Below, piece after piece: positions 11,503 through 24,305 of a stretch of DNA of 64,000 nt. A program made the translations under genes and the position numbers. The stretch spans positions 1,364,001 to 1,428,000 of the forward strand of contig JAHCVI010000002.1 in assembly GCA_019096155.1 (NCBI GenBank), written 5' to 3'. Numbering within the stretch: the stretch's first letter is position 1; each line of letters opens with the position of its first letter. Under the pieces are notes generated by a model, which worked only from the letters and a program-made list of their open reading frames with translations, made no database searches and had not been told where the DNA came from. Origin of the DNA: Staphylotrichum longicolle. Lineage: Eukaryota > Ascomycota > Sordariomycetes > Sordariales > Chaetomiaceae.

Positions 11503-12527
11503 ATGGCGACCCCAACTCCCAAATTCAACTCCAAATCCCCCACCATCCGCCGCATCCGTACGTCTTTCCTTGCCTCCTCCATTCCCAATCCCCGTTTCTA
11601 CAAAACCCCCCAACACTAACCAACCCCCCCTTTCCCCACCCAGTCCGCGAAGCCCACGAGCTCACCACCACCCCGACCGCCTCCCTCCACGCCCTCCCGC
11701 TCGACACCGACCTCTTCGAGTGGCACTTCACCCTCCGCGGCCCGCCCAACTCCCCCTTCGACGGCGGCATCTACCACGGCCGCATCGTCCTCCCGCCCAC
11801 CTACCCCTTGCGCCCCCCGTCCTTCCGCTTCCTGACCCCCTCGGGCCGCTTCGAGACGAACCGCGAGATCTGCCTCAGCATCTCGGGCCACCACGAGGAG
11901 ACCTGGCAGCCCGCCTGGGGGATCCGCACCGCGCTGGTCGCGCTGCGCACCTTCATGGAGACGGACGTGAAAGGCCAGCTGGGCGGGCTCGAGGCGAGCG
12001 ACGAGGTCAGGCGGCGGCTGGCGGGCGAGAGCGCCGCGTGGCGGTGCGGCGGGTGTTGCGGGGGCAAGACGAACGGGGAGATTATGGCCGAGTGGGCGGA
12101 CAAGGTGAGGGAGATGGGCGGGGACAAGAAAGAAGGGGCGGCAGCGGGGGCAGCCGGGGAGGAGGAGGAGAAGGTGCCCGAGGAGTTGAAGATGGGGTGG
12201 CGGGATGAGATGGAGGGCAAGGGGAAAGGGAAGGGGAAGGGGAAGGATGATGACGGGGATGGGGAGAGTGACGCGTTGGCTGAGGGGTTCGTACAAACTA
12301 CGCCTGTGCAGGCGGCGGCGTCAAGTACGGAGGGGGCAGCAGGGGGGTCGGTGCCGCCGCCGACGAGGACCGCACCGTCGCCTAGCCCGCTGCCGGTGGC
12401 TGCGGGGGGCCCGGCGTTGCAGCAGGTCCAGAGGAGAGCAGACGAGGTGCCGGTGTGGCTGGACCGGCTGATTGTTGCTGTTGCCATCCTGCTGGCCGCT
12501 GTGGTTGCCAAAGTGTTTTTGGCATGA
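11503..12527 (+). CDS. Tail-anchored ubiquitin-conjugating enzyme E2, UBE2J1-like
   Basis: Two exons (11503-11557, 11644-12527) with an 86-nt intron (donor GTACGT, acceptor CACCCAG), phase 1, 312 aa. The UBC fold spans about residues 12-165 with the catalytic Cys at about 95 in REICLSISGHHEETWQP. The canonical HPN is replaced by TPSGR, as is typical of the J group. A variable linker contains a Lys-Gly run and acidic residues, and the protein ends in a hydrophobic helix (LDRLIVAVAILLAAVVAKVFLA) that would anchor it in the ER membrane facing the cytosol. Family knowledge places such enzymes in ER-associated degradation. The HHEETWQPAW signature fits UBE2J1 better than UBE2J2/Ubc6. The Cys-rich segment CGGCCGG in the linker is unusual. 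Confidence 0.88.
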
Positions 12528-13030
12528 ATCTGTCACTTGGGTTTCTTTTTACCGTCGCACCCTTGGGTGCTTTTCTGGCATGTCTGGCATAACTCGAGGA
12601 GGGGGAACGGAGTCGGGCGTTTTATAGACAGACGGGCATCACTTGGGCGCCCTTGGATGTGTATTACCAATTCCCTAAGATGAGCCGTCTGCAAGCATCA
12701 TTGATAGTTGTCATCACCGCCGAACAATAAGGCAAGCCAAGGTTCCGATCCTTGCATGTTTCTCTCGACGCGTCACCGAGATGATCAAAGTACAAAACAG
12801 CATGCTTTTGCCGGCCGCAGGTCCAAACTCCTGGTGATGCCACGAAAACGATGTAAAACGGGTATTGCCAGGCCCAACCTCTATCCCCAATCGCTTTGCT
12901 GCCCAGTATAACCATGCCGGGGCAGATGAATGACAAAATACAAGAGAGAGATTAAAGCCACCACCAGAGCAATCACTTCCTCGTCGATCCTCCCAACCGC
13001 AGCCCCATCTCTCGGTGTCCCTTCCGTATC
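12528..13030. other. Convergent intergenic region
   Basis: 503 bp between the E2 gene and the TFIIIC gene, tail to tail. It holds presumed 3' UTRs and no supported gene. Confidence 0.5.
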
Positions 13031-16000
13031 CTACACCTCCTCGACACCCCGCACCGGCCTCCCCGAAGGTAACGCCTTCCTCACCCCCCTCGCATTCGAG
13101 TTCGCAGCAGCAGCAGCCGCCAACAACCCCTCCCTCTGCGCCTCCACGGCAATCCACCACCACTCCATCACGGCCGGCGCGGCCCCGTCGAGCTGCGCCT
13201 TTAGCAGCCCCAGTCCCGCCGCCCACTCCATGATCAGCTCGGCCTCAAACTCCATGATGACCGGCTTGAGCGTGTTGACGAGCTCGTCGGCCCGCATCGA
13301 CCCGCGCGACGCCAGCGTTATCAGCACCGCACTAAGGTACCGCAGCCAGCGGTCCGCGTTGACCTTGCCAAACACGTCGCACCAGACGGGCACCGCGCCT
13401 CCCGGGCCCCGGGTCGGGGGTGGGGTGCTCTTGACCCGCGTGCGCAGGTCCGCGAGGGTAGCGTCCTCGTCCGGGGCGTCGTCGACGTCGTCAAAGAGGT
13501 ACGACTCAGTGGGCACAATGTCGAGGCGGAAGTGCATGTACTTCTTTGTGTATTTGCGCGTCTCGTAGTTGCCCGGCTCGTGGCCCATGGGCACGTTGGG
13601 CTGGCCGGTTGTTTCGATGCGCACGCGGCCGCTGGCCTGCAGGTTCAGCACCGCCATGATCATACCGTCGTTGGTGATGTACGTGACCCGCTTCTTCTTC
13701 TCGCCCGCGCGGAAGGCCTGATCGAGCTCCTTTTTGAACTGGACCGCCTTGGTAAACTTCTCTTGCTGGGCGGCTTTCTCGAGCGAGTCGAGAACCCGCG
13801 TGTTGAAGCGCCACCGGCGCCCGTTGGACCATTTCGACGATGACTTGGAAATGACGCCCTGCCGCTGGAGCTGGTCGACGCCCCTCATTATGAGCTCTGT
13901 GACTTCCGGCTTCTCGCGGTGCAGGAACACAACGCTGCGCCTGTGGAGAACGGCATCCGCCGTGTACATTTCGACAGGCGTCACGCAGAGAGACCGTGTC
14001 CACGACATGGCGACGACCATGTCAACGCTCGGCTTCGGATCCGAGGCCTCATCCACAGAGACGGCGAGCGCTTCAGACGTCGCGTCCTGGAACTTGTTGA
14101 AGATGGAGCGCTGCGGGTGATAAAAGGCCTCTCTCCATGGGCGGTTCCCGTGCTTGAACTTGGACACGGTGACGGTCTCGTCCAAGGCCTCGCGTGTAGA
14201 CGGAAGCGTCCTCCGCTCAGCCATGTCGAGTTTGGTCGTCCACTTGATCAAAGACTTCCAGTCGTATGCGAGAACATTGTCAAAGTCGATAGGCGGAATC
14301 TCGCCCTGTTCGTACGCCTTGAGAAAAGCACGCCGGAATTTCTCTGTCAGGCTGACAATTGTTGATAGCCGATCCTTCTTCAAGGCGCACCAGTAGTGTC
14401 GGAGCTGGCTGATCCTGCTTAAGTGTCAGTCACCGTCCACTACACGGATCAAAATGATCGACGCACGTTTGATCAGGCATGAGCCTCAACATAAGGCCCC
14501 AGTCCACGACTCTGTCGACACCTCCCAGCAAGGTCGTGACCACAATGAACGCCGCCAAGCGAACATTCTCACTCGACAGGTCCAGCTCCTCCTTGTCATA
14601 CTGCATAAAATCTTCTGCCGTCTTTGGATACGCCGTGTGCTCACGCATCGTCTTGATCGCGGCAAGCTTGAGCTTGGGAGGCCTTCCCTGCATGCGCCTC
14701 ACCTGCACCCCGGCCGCCTTCTGCGCACGACGCTTCTTGGGCGACGGTTCGCCGTCCTTGCCGACCCTCTCCAGCCCATCCTCGACATAGATGACATCGC
14801 CATAATCGTCATCTTCCAGGTCTTCGTACGGCAACGTCTCGAGATTGTACTGTGTGTCGTCGGACCAGCCCAAAGTGACTGCCCTCGAGGTCGCCCTCAA
14901 GTCCGTGGAGGATACGTTGATGAAAGCGGAACCCGGCACCACCGACGCGCCCATCATCACCGCTGTGCCGGGCGCTGACTGCTCCCATGCGGCACATTGG
15001 TTGACGAGGGAGCAGAACTTGGCATACTCCCTGTCGACCCAGTCCCGCAATCTGATTTTCTCTGCCTTTTGCTTCTCTGCCTTTTGCTTCTCTGCCATCT
15101 CTTCTGCGCTGCGCGGCAGGTTCTGCGTTAACAGCCAGGTGAGACTGGGCATCCAGCCCTTGAGTGTAAAGCTGCTCTCGTAGTGCTCAAAGAAGCCAAG
15201 GGAGTGGTTGGCCCAGGAGCCTTTCGATGACTGCTCCAAAACAGAGGGACAAGCAAACTTGAACTTCTTAGGTTCCCCGATTTCTTCCTCAATGCCCTCC
15301 ACGGTACCAGCCTCATCCAGGATATCTTCAGTGCTCTCGCGGCTCGATGCCTGGCTCTGGTTGTGGGCGTCCTCGGCCCCTTCCGCTTCGTCTTCAAGGT
15401 TGGTGTTGGGGTCCAAAATCAGGACCTCGGGTGAGATGAATTGCAATGTTGCAGCGCCGTCGGCATCGCCGAAAAATGAGCCAGGCAAGCTATTCAACCC
15501 GGGATTCCTGACTCTACCAAGATCGGGCGGCAACTTGGCCAGCGGCTTGTACGGAAACGACAGCCTACGCCGGCCGCGTGGCCCCAGCTTCGCCGGTAAC
15601 AGACTGTAGGTCTTGATTGCTTCGAGCACAGACGGGCCATCTCGCTGACCATGCCGTGTTGGCGACATTGGGTCTCCCAAGATTTTGGGGTCGACAGGGA
15701 TCTCGTCGTAGGCATCGGAGCCGTGATACCCTTGGGGTCCGGTTCGCACCCTCTTTTGTGAGGGCCCAGCCGGTGAATCATCCGCAGCTGACCGCTTCCG
15801 AACGGCAAAACCATCATCATAGAGTCGCTCAGACTCGCGGATCCAGAGGGGATCTCTCCTGGCCCCAACCGGAGGCGCGCTCTGAGTGTAGTAAGGGGCA
15901 TTGAAGACCTCAATCTCCTCAATCTTGCGCCTGCTGCGAAACTTCTGGCCGTTAGCGTTCGGTTTGGCTTCCCTCTCAGTGCCCTTCCTGTCCAATTCCT

Positions 16001-19000
16001 GCAGTAGGGCCAGTTCTTCTTGAGTGGGAGAAAACGCAGGCGGAATAAAGATGCCAGGGTAGGACTCGCGCATCTCCTGCTTCATGCGGGTCGGGATGAT
16101 CCCGTTGGGGTCCACGCCGGTTTTGATGAGCAGAGTGCAGGTCTGCAGCCTTCCCCTCTCGGTCTTGAGCATGTGGGTGTGCACAGCAGCGACCTTGCGA
16201 GTCTCCAATGCCTTGACCGCACTCGTGTAATTCTTCCAAGTGGGGGGCATCTGCTTCGGAAACTCTTTCAAGAAGACCTTGGTCAAGGCATAGAACAGCG
16301 CTTTGTCGCCAGGGAAGACGCCCCCGTTGTTGTCCAACAGATAGGTGATAATGTCAAACGCCTGCGCGGTTCGCCTCTTCGAGTCGCTTGCCATGCGGTC
16401 GTAATTTGACGAGCGGGCGAATGGCCTAAATGGTCGTGGCTCGTTATGTAACTGCGCTGGTTCTGCATCGGCTCCTTGGTCTGCCTCTTGCTGCCATTGC
16501 TGAGAGGGAAGATCCGGGTAATCGCTTTGCTGTGCCTCTGATCGATTCACGACGGAATCTCCTGATGGAACAGCCGGGTATCGGCTGGACATGGGGCTCC
16601 CGGTTGTGGGCCGCAACGTGAAGTCCCCAAAAGGAGCACGAGATGAAGCCTTGTTGCAGAATGCACCACTGGGTGCCGGGGAGCCGTCCGATGCTTGAGA
16701 CCTCGAAGGCGTTGCAGGTGCAGTCGGCAAAGAGGCCGGTAGGGCCTCTGGTTGCTCTTGGACCGGGCCCATATCGGTGGTATGCGCATCGATGGCAGCC
16801 GAAGCGTTCTGAAGCATGCCATGTTCGACTCGCAGCCCAGTTTCTGGAAAGCGTGCTGCTCCAGCAGGCGTCGACGGCCGGGGTCCAACATTGGTGAAGG
16901 TCCCTGCCCCGGATCCGTTGGGATATCCGCCAACGAGAACGTTCTTCCCAGTCGATACCACCGCTTCTGATCCGGGCTCCTGGTCCGTGGGAGGTTGGGA
17001 AACTGCCTTCTTCAACACCCTCCGGGGGCGATCTGGGACCCAAGTTGCTGGCTCCTCCATCTTTCCAGCATCGGAGACATCAAGACCGCGAAACTTGTGA
17101 GCTGGATCCTGGGCAGAGCGCATAGCCGTGCGAACCTTGAAATGCAGAAGGGGGCCTTTCTTTTCACCTTTCCGCTTTGACTTGCGGGTGCGGCCTGAGC
17201 CGTCGTCATCACCAGCCTCCGAGTTGGCCACGGACGGGGGCGGCGGTGAAGGCTTGCGGCGCTTCCGGGATCGCTCGAGCAGAACTGCAGGGTCAAAGTT
17301 GGGGTTGCAGGGAACCTGTGCCTTCTCCAGGTGGTATTTGAGGCCGAGATCGTTCTTCCAAGCGCCGCCGCACAGTTCGCAGACGTATGGCTTTGCGCCC
17401 GCACCAAGAGGCTGTCCTTTCTTGCCTCTACCCCTGCCACCTCCACGGGGACCTCCGCGGCCGCGTCCTCTGCCGCGAGCGGATGCTGAGACATCAACCG
17501 TGATTGCCTCGGAAGCAGCGGCAAGCTCCTGTCCAGCCGCACGAGCTGAAGGTTCCTCATAGTTCGGCAACTTCATCTTGGCGATTTCTTGCTGAATCAA
17601 CGTCGCGTTCTCCTGACCCTCGTCGTCAAAGATGAAGACGTATGTCCAGGCTGGAGTCTCGTCCTTGGCTCCCGTGGCGAGGACCAAACTCTTCTCATCA
17701 CTCCCTGGGACATCCCGAATGGCGGGTTCGTCAAGATTGTCATCGACAGGGATGATGAGAGGTTTCTTGAGACCCCTACCAGATCTCAGAAAAGTGATGT
17801 TACGGTCTGAACAGTGAACTTGTAGCTTGCCGACAATACCATTGTAGCGGACGTTCAAGATGAGATCTTCGGTTGTGGGAACCTTGGGAGGTTTCTCGAG
17901 GACGGGTGGTGTTGTTGTTGGAGGCTCTTCTTGCGCACCAGTTGGCGCAGCTGCACCGGCTTCCGCGTCATCAAGGTCGTTTGTTATTTTGTCAAAAGGC
18001 CGTTTGAGCGATTGGCTGTCTCCTCCAAGCTCAGTGGGCTGTTCTTCCCGGTTCTCGGTCGCAGGGCTCTGTTCAGCGGCCGCCTCAAGGGCCACTTCGG
18101 CCGCAGCCAAATGTTCGGGCCTGATGCGAGGCAAAAGCTTCCGCTTAGATGAAGGTTTTGATTTCCTGGCAACCCGTGACATATCCGCGAGAGAGAAATC
18201 CTGTCCCGCACTGAACGCCTTGGGTCGCGTTGATCCAAACCCGTAGGCACCTGCTGGTGTCGTGTCCGATGGGCCAGCTGTCGGCACATGCTCATCTGCC
18301 GGTTCCGCCTCTTCATTGATCTGCGGAAGAGCGTCGGGTTCTGCCGTTCCAGGGGCCGAGAACATGTAGGCTGAAGTCTTGCCTGTCCGTACGAGCTTGC
18401 TGACAACCTGGAATTTCTTGAGGTGTGGCGGCTGCTGGGTTTCGGCAACCTTGGTGAGATAGCTCGAGAGGTATCGTCGATGTTGGTAACCGACCGTGGC
18501 CACGCTGACCTGAGGGTTGGAAGCGCCTTCAGAGCCGGCGCTCCGGATGACTTCGAAGACGATTTGAGCAAGAGGCTTTTCGGGTGTCCAGCCGCTGAAG
18601 ATGCGCTTTAGTTTAGCCCGAGCAGCACCGTTTCCCTGGCTGTCCTCTCCTGATTTGCCGTAGAGAGCGAGCGCGTTGGGTTTCGGTTCCCGATGCCTAG
18701 TCGGGTCCGAATACAGCGAAGTCTTCTTGCCGGTAGCTAGAAACTTGTCCCACTCTTCTGCACTCGGATCCCGCACAAATTTGAGACAATCCTTGAAGAC
18801 TTTGCGCGAGCCTGGGAAGGAAGCAGCCGTGTATTTCAACACGCCAATGTCGACCAGGCGCTGGCAGTTCTTGGCCAAGGTCTTCATCTGCCACCGCTTG
18901 CCAGACACACCCATTTTGAGCCTCATATCTGCGTAGCGAATCACGTTGAAGGCCTTGACGACACCGACGACGGTGCGTCCAAGGGCGTCCATGTCGATGT

Positions 19001-20038
19001 TGTTGCCTGTCCAGCGCTGGTGCCATGGCACCGGTTCCAGGTCTTTGCTCAGCGTCTCGGGCGTCAGGTCGAGGCCGCACGTTTCGACTTCGACGAGAGG
19101 AGGAGCAAAGTCAATGAGCCACAATCTGCTGGTCTTCATTTTCTGGACAACGACGGTCCGTTTGGCGATGTAGCCCTTCCGCGCAAGTGAATCTGTCCGC
19201 TTCGGCAGAGACCGCTTGTCTTGATTGACCAGGCGCCGGAGGTCGCTCTGGAGAATGCCATCGGCCCTGGCTGAAGCGACTCCTTGCAAGCAGGCCCATT
19301 CGAGGGCGGGCACCCGCTTGTAATCGACTCCATGGCGGGTCAAAGTCTGCCAGACCAGATCTTCGGCCGGGTGTATCCGGGGTCTGGTGGTGAGTGTCTT
19401 TTTGGACTTCTTGCCCTTGGTTTTCTCGGCGTCATTGGCGTCTCCTGAAGCTGTCGCAAGTGCTGGGTCGACCGCATCGGCCTCGGGCAAAGCTAGGGCC
19501 TCGCTCAACTCGAGACGATTCCACCGCTTGTTACCATTGATGAGAATTTGTGGGCGAGAACGCAGCCAATCCCAAGCCCAGCGAGCAGATGACATCTCAG
19601 CCTCTGTAAGTGATTTCTCCAGGTCGGCGTCGTCAACGGGTTCCCGCAGCGCCTGGGCTGCATCGCCCTGGATTGTGGCATCCTGCCCACTGAGACTGAG
19701 ATGATATTGCCGTACAATTTTCAGCAGTTCCGTGATTGAGACTCCTGAAATCGAGTTAGCGTCTGAGTAAGTGATGACTTTGACTCGGGCATCCCTCGAG
19801 GTTTCTTGAAGAGCGATCACAAGAATGACAGTTAAAGTCGAGCAATAAATTTCGAGACATTGTCATTAAGAAAATAACAATACTTCATAGCCATCGCACC
19901 ACCATGAGAATGATAAATCGTCTGTATCAATGGTGTTGAGGAAGACCAAGAGCGAGCATGCGACTGACCTTTCTCCCCCGAATACGCAATCTCGGGGATG
20001 AGGCCCTCCAGCAGGACCTCAAGACCGACTCCGCTCAT
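13031..20038 (-). CDS. TFC3: TFIIIC B-block-binding subunit (tau138/Tfc3-like)
   Basis: Three exons: 20038-19969, 19744-14467 and 14414-13031, giving 2243 aa. Intron 1 is 224 nt (donor GTCAGT, branch GCTAAC, acceptor ATTTCAG) and joins EIAYSGEK to GVSITELLKIV. Intron 2 is 52 nt (donor GTGCGT, acceptor AAGCAG). The largest TFIIIC subunit recognises the B box of tRNA-type promoters and recruits TFIIIB for RNA polymerase III. The B-block winged-helix domain is visible at about residues 155-230. Around residues 780-830 there is an Arg/Gly-rich stretch followed by a C2H2-like element (YVCELCGGAWKNDLGLKYH). Charged linkers separate further helical regions up to the C-terminus. An open frame begins at 19820 without an ATG, and it includes intron sequence, so I start at the ATG at 20038. 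Confidence 0.88.
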
Positions 20039-20522
20039 GATGGCAATGCAACTGGTGTCATTCTCGGCTGTTGAAAAATTTGGGCGATGTTGAGTCGATG
20101 CGGGAATTGAACGCTGATGCTCGGTATTCGTGGTGGCGGAATTTGAGGATGGGACGCGATGGCGTGGATTGGAGAGAGGATTTTTGGAGGGGCAGAGAAA
20201 GAGCCAGGTCAAGGTGGGGTGTCTTCAACGGGTACGTACCGCACAATCGCCAAAGCCATCGTACCGAACCATCGGTGACAATAGGCATGCAAAGTAGAGC
20301 GCTTTGTTCTGCAGGTTCAACAGGATATTGGGCTGCTTCGATGAAAACGCACATTCCATGTGCATGATTCCAGGATGCGCTTTAGGTAACAAGACACGCG
20401 CCACACATGCTTCTGCTTCAACAGCAGCAGCCCAAGCCGTGGGAAGCAGGTGACATGCCATCGACATACAACTCATCATTAACTTTGTTCTACTTCTCTA
20501 AAAGTAAAGGAAGACAGAAGCC
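20039..20522. other. Intergenic, promoter of the TFIIIC gene
   Basis: 484 bp between two genes on the minus strand. No coding content or clear site was seen. Confidence 0.45.
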
Positions 20523-21564
20523 TCACGTCCCAATCGCCGGCCTCCTTTCGCTCATCATCTTCCTATACGACGCCACCACCTCGTCCCGGATCCCCTGCAG
20601 CTCCTCTCTCTGCCGCAAGCTGCCCGCCGCCTTGGGAATATCATCCACCGCAACCGCCGCGCCGCGCACAAGCAGATTCTTCCTGGGCAGCTTGAGCTCC
20701 GGCGGAGCCTGCGCGACATCATTGATGCCCACCCTGGCCTCCCCGCGCTTCTTCTTGATCTCCTCCCACGGATCCCTCTCGGGCCCGGCGTCCTCGCCGA
20801 TGTACCGCCCGCGCTTCCCCTTCTTGCCCTTCTTCTTCTTGCTCCCCTGCAAGCCCTCCATCTCGAGCTTCCACGACACGCCGGCGGCCTCGTTGTCCAT
20901 CTCGCGCTCCTCGGCCAGCTCGCGCTCCTCCTCGCGGCGCTCCTTGACCTTGCGGTCGATCTCGCGCCACTCGGCGTACATGTTGTGCATCTTGCGCTCC
21001 TTCTTGGTCCGGCGCACCTTGAGCCCCAGCGGGTCCCGGCCGTCCTTGACCGTCTTGTTGACGAGGCCGCTGATCGGCAGGGCGGCGTCGACGCGCTGGT
21101 TGAACTCGGAGAGGCGCTCGCCGGGGCGGAGCTTGAGTGCCTGGGCGGAGGTCGGTTCGGGCCCTGCTGCCGTGTCTGAGTCGGCGGATTTGGTTGCGGG
21201 TGTGGTCTTCTTCTTTTGGGCCTTGCCCTTGCCTTTCCCCTTTGCCGGTGCGTCGCCGTTGTCGAGGCCAGAGCGTGGTGCCTTGCCGTGGGTGAAGGCC
21301 ATTAGCCGTTTGAATGCGCGGGGGGCGTCATCGGTCTCTCCTCTGTCGCGTTTCCTTTTTGGGCCACTCTTCTTCTCGACATTGTCGGTTTGCTTTTCGG
21401 CCGCCTTCTTGGAGGTGATGGTCGGCCGCAGCGGCTTTGCGATTTGCGTCGGAGGGAGGTTGAACCTGGTGTCTGTCAGAAATGGGCGACCATGGATTGC
21501 GTGAGTACGTCGGGGGTCCTTACTCCGACTCGTCCTTGTCTCGCCGGGTGTGTTTGTGCGGCAT
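20523..21564 (-). CDS. Basic coiled-coil protein, CCDC137-like
   Basis: Two exons (21564-21524, 21465-20523), 58-nt intron (donor GTAAGG, acceptor CACCAG), phase 2, 327 aa. The 41-nt first exon supplies MPHKHTRRDKDES and splices to EFNLPPTQIAKPL. The protein is very Lys/Arg/Glu-rich with a KGKGKGK run, a central element RPGERLSEFNQRVDAAL, a charged coiled coil (about residues 175-225), then VAQAPPELKLPR and a C-terminal IRDEVVASYRKMM. The order of these elements resembles human CCDC137, a nucleolar/chromosome-periphery protein. This is my reading from motif order, not a search result. A nuclear or nucleolar location is likely from composition. Function in fungi is unknown to me. Confidence 0.75.
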
Positions 21565-22433
21565 CTTGGGCAACTGGTGCTATCGGCCGTCTCCTTGCTC
21601 AATCAACTCTCAATGCTGGGTCGAGACCATCAAGCAACATCCGTGGACGCAGGGACCGTCTCTTGTCCGTCGAAAGGGAAAAATTTCCCCACACAGCAAC
21701 GATAAGATAAAAAAAGCGCCATGGGTCAGGCAGCCCCGCCAAAGCCAAGTGATCGCCCCTGTCGGTGCCTGTCAAGGCGCTGTGGGGTAATGTTCGCACT
21801 GGCGAATGCCGCTGCTCAGCCATTCCACGTTCATCCCCCCCAGACTATCGGTCCCCTGGAAGTCGCCAAAAGCCAGCCTCACCAGCCTTCAGCACGCGAT
21901 CCCTCCGCGGAATTTTCAAGGCCAAGACCCTGTCTAGCTCAGGTTAATTCAGGCGATTGATTCGAAGAACACCGTGATTGTGGAGGCGCAGGATGGGGTA
22001 AAAATGGAGGATCGAGTCACGTCAACTCTAATGGTGTTAAGGTGTCGTTGGTGTCGAACTTACGGTGGTCCAGACCTCGCCGACCGTCAGCGGCAATGCA
22101 ACCTTGCCTTCATCCTGCACGCCAGTGGCTGAGGATTATCGGCCAGGTCCCGGGACGACAGGGACAATTATATCTCAACTTCAGCTCCCCGGACCATTCC
22201 AACATCCCAACCCAGGGAATCCACACACAATGCCCCTTCTCCCCGGCGTTTCCCCCTCCTCTTTCCCCTCATTTTTACGGCTACCTGTGACCTGCCTGAT
22301 CTAGCATCGGTCCTGCCTCTGTAGCGATCCAGCCGCTGTCAGAAGTGGTGCCCGGTGGGAGCGTCGACCGGCTTCGATCTCGGCATCGAGACCCTTTTTT
22401 CGTAGTTGTAGCCGCGCCCCAGAGCTCTGGATC
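21565..22433. promoter_or_regulatory. Divergent promoter region
   Basis: About 870 bp between the CCDC137-like (-) and Aim6-like (+) genes. There are only short frames without family resemblance. It is presumed to carry both promoters. Confidence 0.4.
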
Positions 22434-23815
22434 ATGCGGCCGGGGTCGGTGGGTCTGGTGGAGGTGAGGGACCGGGACCTGGTTGCAGCTGCGGAGGTTA
22501 CACAGGTCGAGCTTACAGTCATGGAGGAGGCCCAGCCCTTCTTAAGAGCGACCTCCCGCAGTCCAAGCCAGGACACCCAACGACCAAGGAGACCCGACAT
22601 CATGTCCGCCGTCCGGTCTACCATGGCTTCGTGGAGGGCTGAGAAGCCCAAGGAGACGGTGGTTGTCGAGTGCACCGAAGTCTCGGGCGACGCGGAAACC
22701 GGCGAACATGGTGACAGCAAGCAGAGAGCTCAGCACAAACCGAGGATATTGACATGGCACACGTACCTTGCTGCCCTCGGGCTGCTGTAAGTGAGCCCCG
22801 ATCATGCAGCTGCAACACATGCCGCATATGTCATGCACCGGCTAACCACATGACCAGGGCAATAATACTCCTCGTCGCCGACATCAGCGAGACAATAGCG
22901 GCGCACATCCTCAGAGAGCGCGACGCCGACGACCCGTTGGCGAACTGGGGCAAACCGGGCACTGGCACAGAAGAGCTCTCCTGGTACCCGACGGACTTCC
23001 TCCGGGACGTCGTGCCTGTTCCCTGCCACTCACACAACGACTACTGGCGCAAGGTACCGCTCTTCTCGGCCATCTACGCCGGCTGCACCGGAGTCGAGGC
23101 CGACGTCTGGCTGCGTGAGGGCGACCTCTACGTCGGCCACGACAAGGCTAGCCTCCAGCCCAACCGGACTTTCCAGAGCCTCTACGTCAACCCGCTGGTC
23201 GAAATCCTGACCCATCAGAACCCCACAACGGACTTTTACAAGGGCAACAAGAACGGTGTCTTCGACACCGACCGGGGGCGGACGTTGGTTCTCTTGATCG
23301 ACCTAAAAACTGACGGCCCCGAAACCTGGCCCTGGGTCATGAAGCAGCTTACGCCGCTTCGCGAAAAGGGCTGGCTAAGTTACTCAGAGGACGGGCAGTT
23401 CCACCAGGGCCCCATCACCGTCGTCGGCACGGGCAACACCCCCTTTGACTTGATCGTCGGCAACGGCAGCTCGAGCTACCGCGACGCCTTCTTTGACGCG
23501 CCGCTGGACCAGCTCGAGAACTCGCCGTACAACTCGACCAACTCGTACTACGCGAGCGTCAACTTCTGGAACGCCATCGGCGCCGTGTGGTGGCGGGGCG
23601 GGCCGAGCGAGACGCAGCTGGAGATGATCAGGAAGCACCTGCGCGAGGCGCGCGACAGGGGGCTCAAGTCGCGGTACTGGGGGCTGCCGGGGTGGCCGAT
23701 TCATGTGAGGAATTTTCTTTGGGAGGTGCTGGTGGGGGAGGAGATTGGCATGCTTAACGTTGATGACTTGGACGCTGCGACGGGACAGGACTGGACGAGA
23801 CCAGGGACATTCTAG
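22434..23815 (+). CDS. AIM6: Aim6-like membrane protein with PLC-like phosphodiesterase fold
   Basis: Two exons (22434-22786, 22858-23815), 71-nt intron (donor GTAAGT, branch GCTAAC, acceptor GACCAG), phase 2, 436 aa from the first in-frame ATG. An N-terminal cytosolic tail leads into one membrane segment split by the intron (LTWHTYLAALGLL-AIILLVADI). The luminal or outer domain carries the phosphodiesterase-like signature CHSHNDYW, GVEADVWL and LYVGHD, which supply the histidine, acidic and His-Asp positions expected of the glycerophosphodiester phosphodiesterase-like fold. LLIDLKTDG and the C-terminal RYWGLPGWP are also present. Yeast Aim6 is linked to mitochondrial inheritance, but its reaction is unknown. 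The start is uncertain: Met at 22521 (MEEAQPFL) has a good context and may be the true one. Confidence 0.82.
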
Positions 23816-24305
23816 AGGAGGGAGCCTGGACTGAGTTTGTTATTTCCGGTTTACTTGACTTACAGATTAGACGACTGATAATGCCGCGACGAACGTCCCT
23901 TGAGGGTTCTCCAGGGTTATACGATAACACCCAAGAAAGATGTGTAACAGACTGCGGTATCTGCTATGTAACTGCATCGTCTGGTGTTACATCCCCGCTC
24001 CATCCCGAGACTCCGGTTTATCTTCTGCGGGGCCAAGGGCCATGCATCACCCACCAGGTGTGGGGTTGGTGAGCTCATCCATACACCTTTGTCGGGGGAT
24101 TGGCAATATACGGGTACAAGGAAGGAGGGGTTGAGGGGTCGGCCGTGTCGTATAAAGTGTGAGGGACTGTTGATGACATGAGAATGGTTAGGACTTTAGA
24201 GAGTCAATTCCATCAGCAAACTCTAGGGGACTCAACTCAGGGGCCACATCTGCAGCAGGAACATCAAAACAACTAACAACAGCTAACGTCTCATTAATCC
24301 TCACA
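23816..24305. other. Intergenic, promoter of cyanase
   Basis: 490 bp between tandem plus-strand genes. No coding content was recognised. It presumably contains the Aim6-like 3' UTR and the cyanase promoter. Confidence 0.45.

Noticed and set aside
19745..19968. Start of the TFIIIC frame at 19820
   Set aside because: Not an ATG, and this stretch is an intron with branch GCTAAC and acceptor TTTCAG that joins cleanly to an ATG-led first exon.
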